Assembly (NCBI GenBank): GCA_007135385.1 | Contig: SLIY01000227.1 | Location: forward strand, 1 to 7,482 | Origin: Leptolyngbyaceae cyanobacterium CSSed165cm_216 | GTDB taxonomy: Bacteria > Cyanobacteriota > Cyanobacteriia > Phormidesmidales > Phormidesmidaceae | Direction: 5' to 3' | DNA: 7,482 nucleotides | Shown here: positions 6,060 through 7,482 of the stretch, one piece after another | Position numbering within the stretch: position 1 is the stretch's first letter | How the letters are laid out: each line of letters begins with the position of its first letter | Notes under the pieces: model-generated | The model's input: the letters and a program-made list of their open reading frames with translations, nothing else | The model's database searches: none | Told to the model about the DNA's origin: nothing | Program-made: the position numbers and the translations under genes

Positions 6060-7482
6060 ATGAACTCTGTGTCGCGTCTCAAGGCTAAACTCCCCACCCC
6101 CCTCGTGCGTCTGGCGGACCTAGCCTATAACTATTGGTGGAGTTGGACAGAAGATCGGGTATCACTCTTTAGTACAATTGACCCAGCCTTGTGGCAGTCC
6201 TGTGGTTATAACCCGGTCGCTCTATTAGAATCTGTGCCTGACGAGCGGTTGTGGCAAGTGGCTGAAGACCCCCACTACTTAAACCGCTTACTCCAACTGG
6301 CTCAGCAGTTTGATGCCTACATGGCCGACTATGACACCTGGGCTGGGCGGACGGCGCCAGAACTGAACTACGATCGCCCCATTGCTTACTTTTCGATTGA
6401 GTTTGGCCTGCATGAATCGCTGCCGGTCTATGCCGGGGGGCTGGGGGTGCTGGCGGGCGACTATTTAAAGTCAGCGTCAGATTTAGGGGTGCCCTTGGTG
6501 GGGGTAGGGTTGCTATACCGCCAAGGATATTTTCATCAGCGGCTAAATCGCAGCGGTTGGCAAGAGGATTACTACGTCGATAGTCCCTTTGATCATATGC
6601 CCCTAGAGCTGGTGCGGGACGAGTTTGGCCAGCCCGTGACGGTCAAAGTCACTATTCGCCAGCGGATTGTGCGGGTGCAGGTGTGGAAAATTCAGGTGGG
6701 TCGCGTCGAGCTCTACCTGATGGATACCAATCGTAGTGACAACGATCCGGTGGATCGCTGGCTGACGGGACATCTGTATGGCGGCAATCAGGAAACCCGC
6801 ATTGCCCAAGAACTCCTATTGGGGATTGGTGGCGTCCGCATGCTCCATTCTCTAGATATTGACCCTATGCTGTATCACCTCAACGACAGCCATGGCGCTT
6901 TTGCCCTGCTGGAGGTGGCCCATTTAGAGATGCTGCACAGTGGGGACGGGTTTGGGGCGGTGACCGAGCGGGTCCGCCAGCGGGGGGTATTTACCACCCA
7001 CTCCCCGGTATCGGCGGTCAGTAATGTGTTTTCGGTAGATCTGATTGAGTCATTCTTTGGCGACTACTGGCCGCGCCTGGGCCTCTCCCGAGACGAGTTT
7101 TTGAGTCTGGGACATCGTCGACCTGAGGATCCGTGGGACTTCTTTTCAATGACGGTGTTGGCCCTGCGGTTAACTGGGCGCAGCAATGGGGTCAGCCAAC
7201 GCCATGGAGATATTTGTCGAGAGATGTGGCAAGGCATTTACCCCAACCCTGAGGCGGGGCAAGGGCCAATTAAAGCCATCACCAATGGGGTCCATGCCCG
7301 TACCTGGACGGCCCCGTTGATTATGGATTTGTACAGCCAACACCTGGGTGTCGATTGGTCCACTAAGCTGGCGGACCCTGCCCTGTGGACGAAGGTGAAT
7401 GCCATCCCCGATGATGAACTGTGGCGGCGACATTCCATTCTCAAAGAGCGGCTGATTGCCTATACCCGTTCCAAAACCCTCA
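6060..7482 (+). CDS. glgP: alpha-glucan (glycogen) phosphorylase, DUF3417 type, N-terminal part
   Basis: 474 codons are present and the frame runs off the right edge; related proteins are about 850 residues, so a bit over half is seen. The enzyme should release glucose-1-phosphate from glycogen in the cytoplasm, using PLP and phosphate (glycosyltransferase family 35). Residues 1-90 match the DUF3417 cap, with LAYNYWWSWTEDRVSLF (21-37). The phosphorylase body starts at IAYFSIEFGLHESLPVYAGG (108-127), then GVLAGDYLKSASDLGVPLVG (129-148) and LLYRQGYFHQ (151-160). Next come LYGGNQETRIAQELLLGIGG (239-258), HLNDSHGAFALLE (273-285), FTTHSPVSAVSNVF (311-324), NGVSQRHGD (376-384) and ITNGVHARTW (407-416). 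The PLP lysine and phosphate-binding half lie outside the window. The ATG at 6060 is the first possible: an in-frame TAA sits 12 bases upstream (6048-6050). No Shine-Dalgarno is visible. Some motifs deviate from the family pattern. It is transcribed divergently from the minus-strand genes. Confidence 0.93.
   Translation, partial: MNSVSRLKAKLPTPLVRLADLAYNYWWSWTEDRVSLFSTIDPALWQSCGYNPVALLESVPDERLWQVAEDPHYLNRLLQLAQQFDAYMADYDTWAGRTAPELNYDRPIAYFSIEFGLHESLPVYAGGLGVLAGDYLKSASDLGVPLVGVGLLYRQGYFHQRLNRSGWQEDYYVDSPFDHMPLELVRDEFGQPVTVKVTIRQRIVRVQVWKIQVGRVELYLMDTNRSDNDPVDRWLTGHLYGGNQETRIAQELLLGIGGVRMLHSLDIDPMLYHLNDSHGAFALLEVAHLEMLHSGDGFGAVTERVRQRGVFTTHSPVSAVSNVFSVDLIESFFGDYWPRLGLSRDEFLSLGHRRPEDPWDFFSMTVLALRLTGRSNGVSQRHGDICREMWQGIYPNPEAGQGPIKAITNGVHARTWTAPLIMDLYSQHLGVDWSTKLADPALWTKVNAIPDDELWRRHSILKERLIAYTRSKTL

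Noticed and set aside
6603..7444. Several minus-strand frames (up to 87 codons) opposite glgP
   Set aside because: The plus-strand frame is continuous and carries phosphorylase motifs throughout; the antisense frames have no support.
1..7482. Mobile element, CRISPR array, defence or toxin-antitoxin system
   Set aside because: No transposase or integrase motifs, no regularly spaced repeats, and all genes but one small hypothetical belong to recognisable housekeeping or envelope families.

Overview
The window looks like an ordinary chromosomal stretch from a cyanobacterium. The evidence is seven perfect copies of the octamer GCGATCGC (HIP1, the over-represented palindrome of many cyanobacterial genomes), a Ycf23/DUF561 gene (a family shared by cyanobacteria and red-lineage plastids), a small protein that reads like a conserved cyanobacterial hypothetical, and a DUF3417-type alpha-glucan phosphorylase of the kind used in cyanobacterial glycogen breakdown. 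The GC-rich composition and this gene set would fit a filamentous Leptolyngbya-like lineage, but that placement is a guess.

Layout. Five genes lie on the minus strand and are read from about 5749 down to 1: an 84-residue conserved hypothetical (5495-5749), an MltA-type lytic transglycosylase (4242-5495), a CPA1 Na+/H+ antiporter with a cytoplasmic RCK/TrkA-like tail (2155-4197), a TonB-like single-pass envelope protein (831-1988), and a nearly complete ycf23 (1-715, running off the left edge). The first two overlap by one base (TAATG). The antiporter follows mltA after only 44 bases, so these three could share a transcript. Gaps of 166 and 115 bases precede the tonB-like gene and ycf23, where separate promoters are possible but weakly supported. 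After a 310-base divergent intergenic region, a glycogen/alpha-glucan phosphorylase gene begins on the plus strand at 6060 and runs off the right edge after 474 codons.

Functionally, three consecutive minus-strand products (MltA, antiporter, TonB-like protein) belong to the cell envelope: peptidoglycan turnover, cation/proton exchange and a periplasm-spanning protein. Ycf23 and the phosphorylase are soluble cytoplasmic proteins with no evident link to them. I see no mobile element, CRISPR array, tRNA, rRNA, toxin-antitoxin or defence locus, and no sign of a new multi-gene system. The most unusual sequence feature is a perfect 28-base palindrome with an extra half-copy, embedded in frame in the linker-coding part of mltA. 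Secondary points are the apparent loss of the lipidation site in MltA, the degenerate nucleotide-binding loop in the antiporter tail, and deviations from expected active-site motifs in the phosphorylase.
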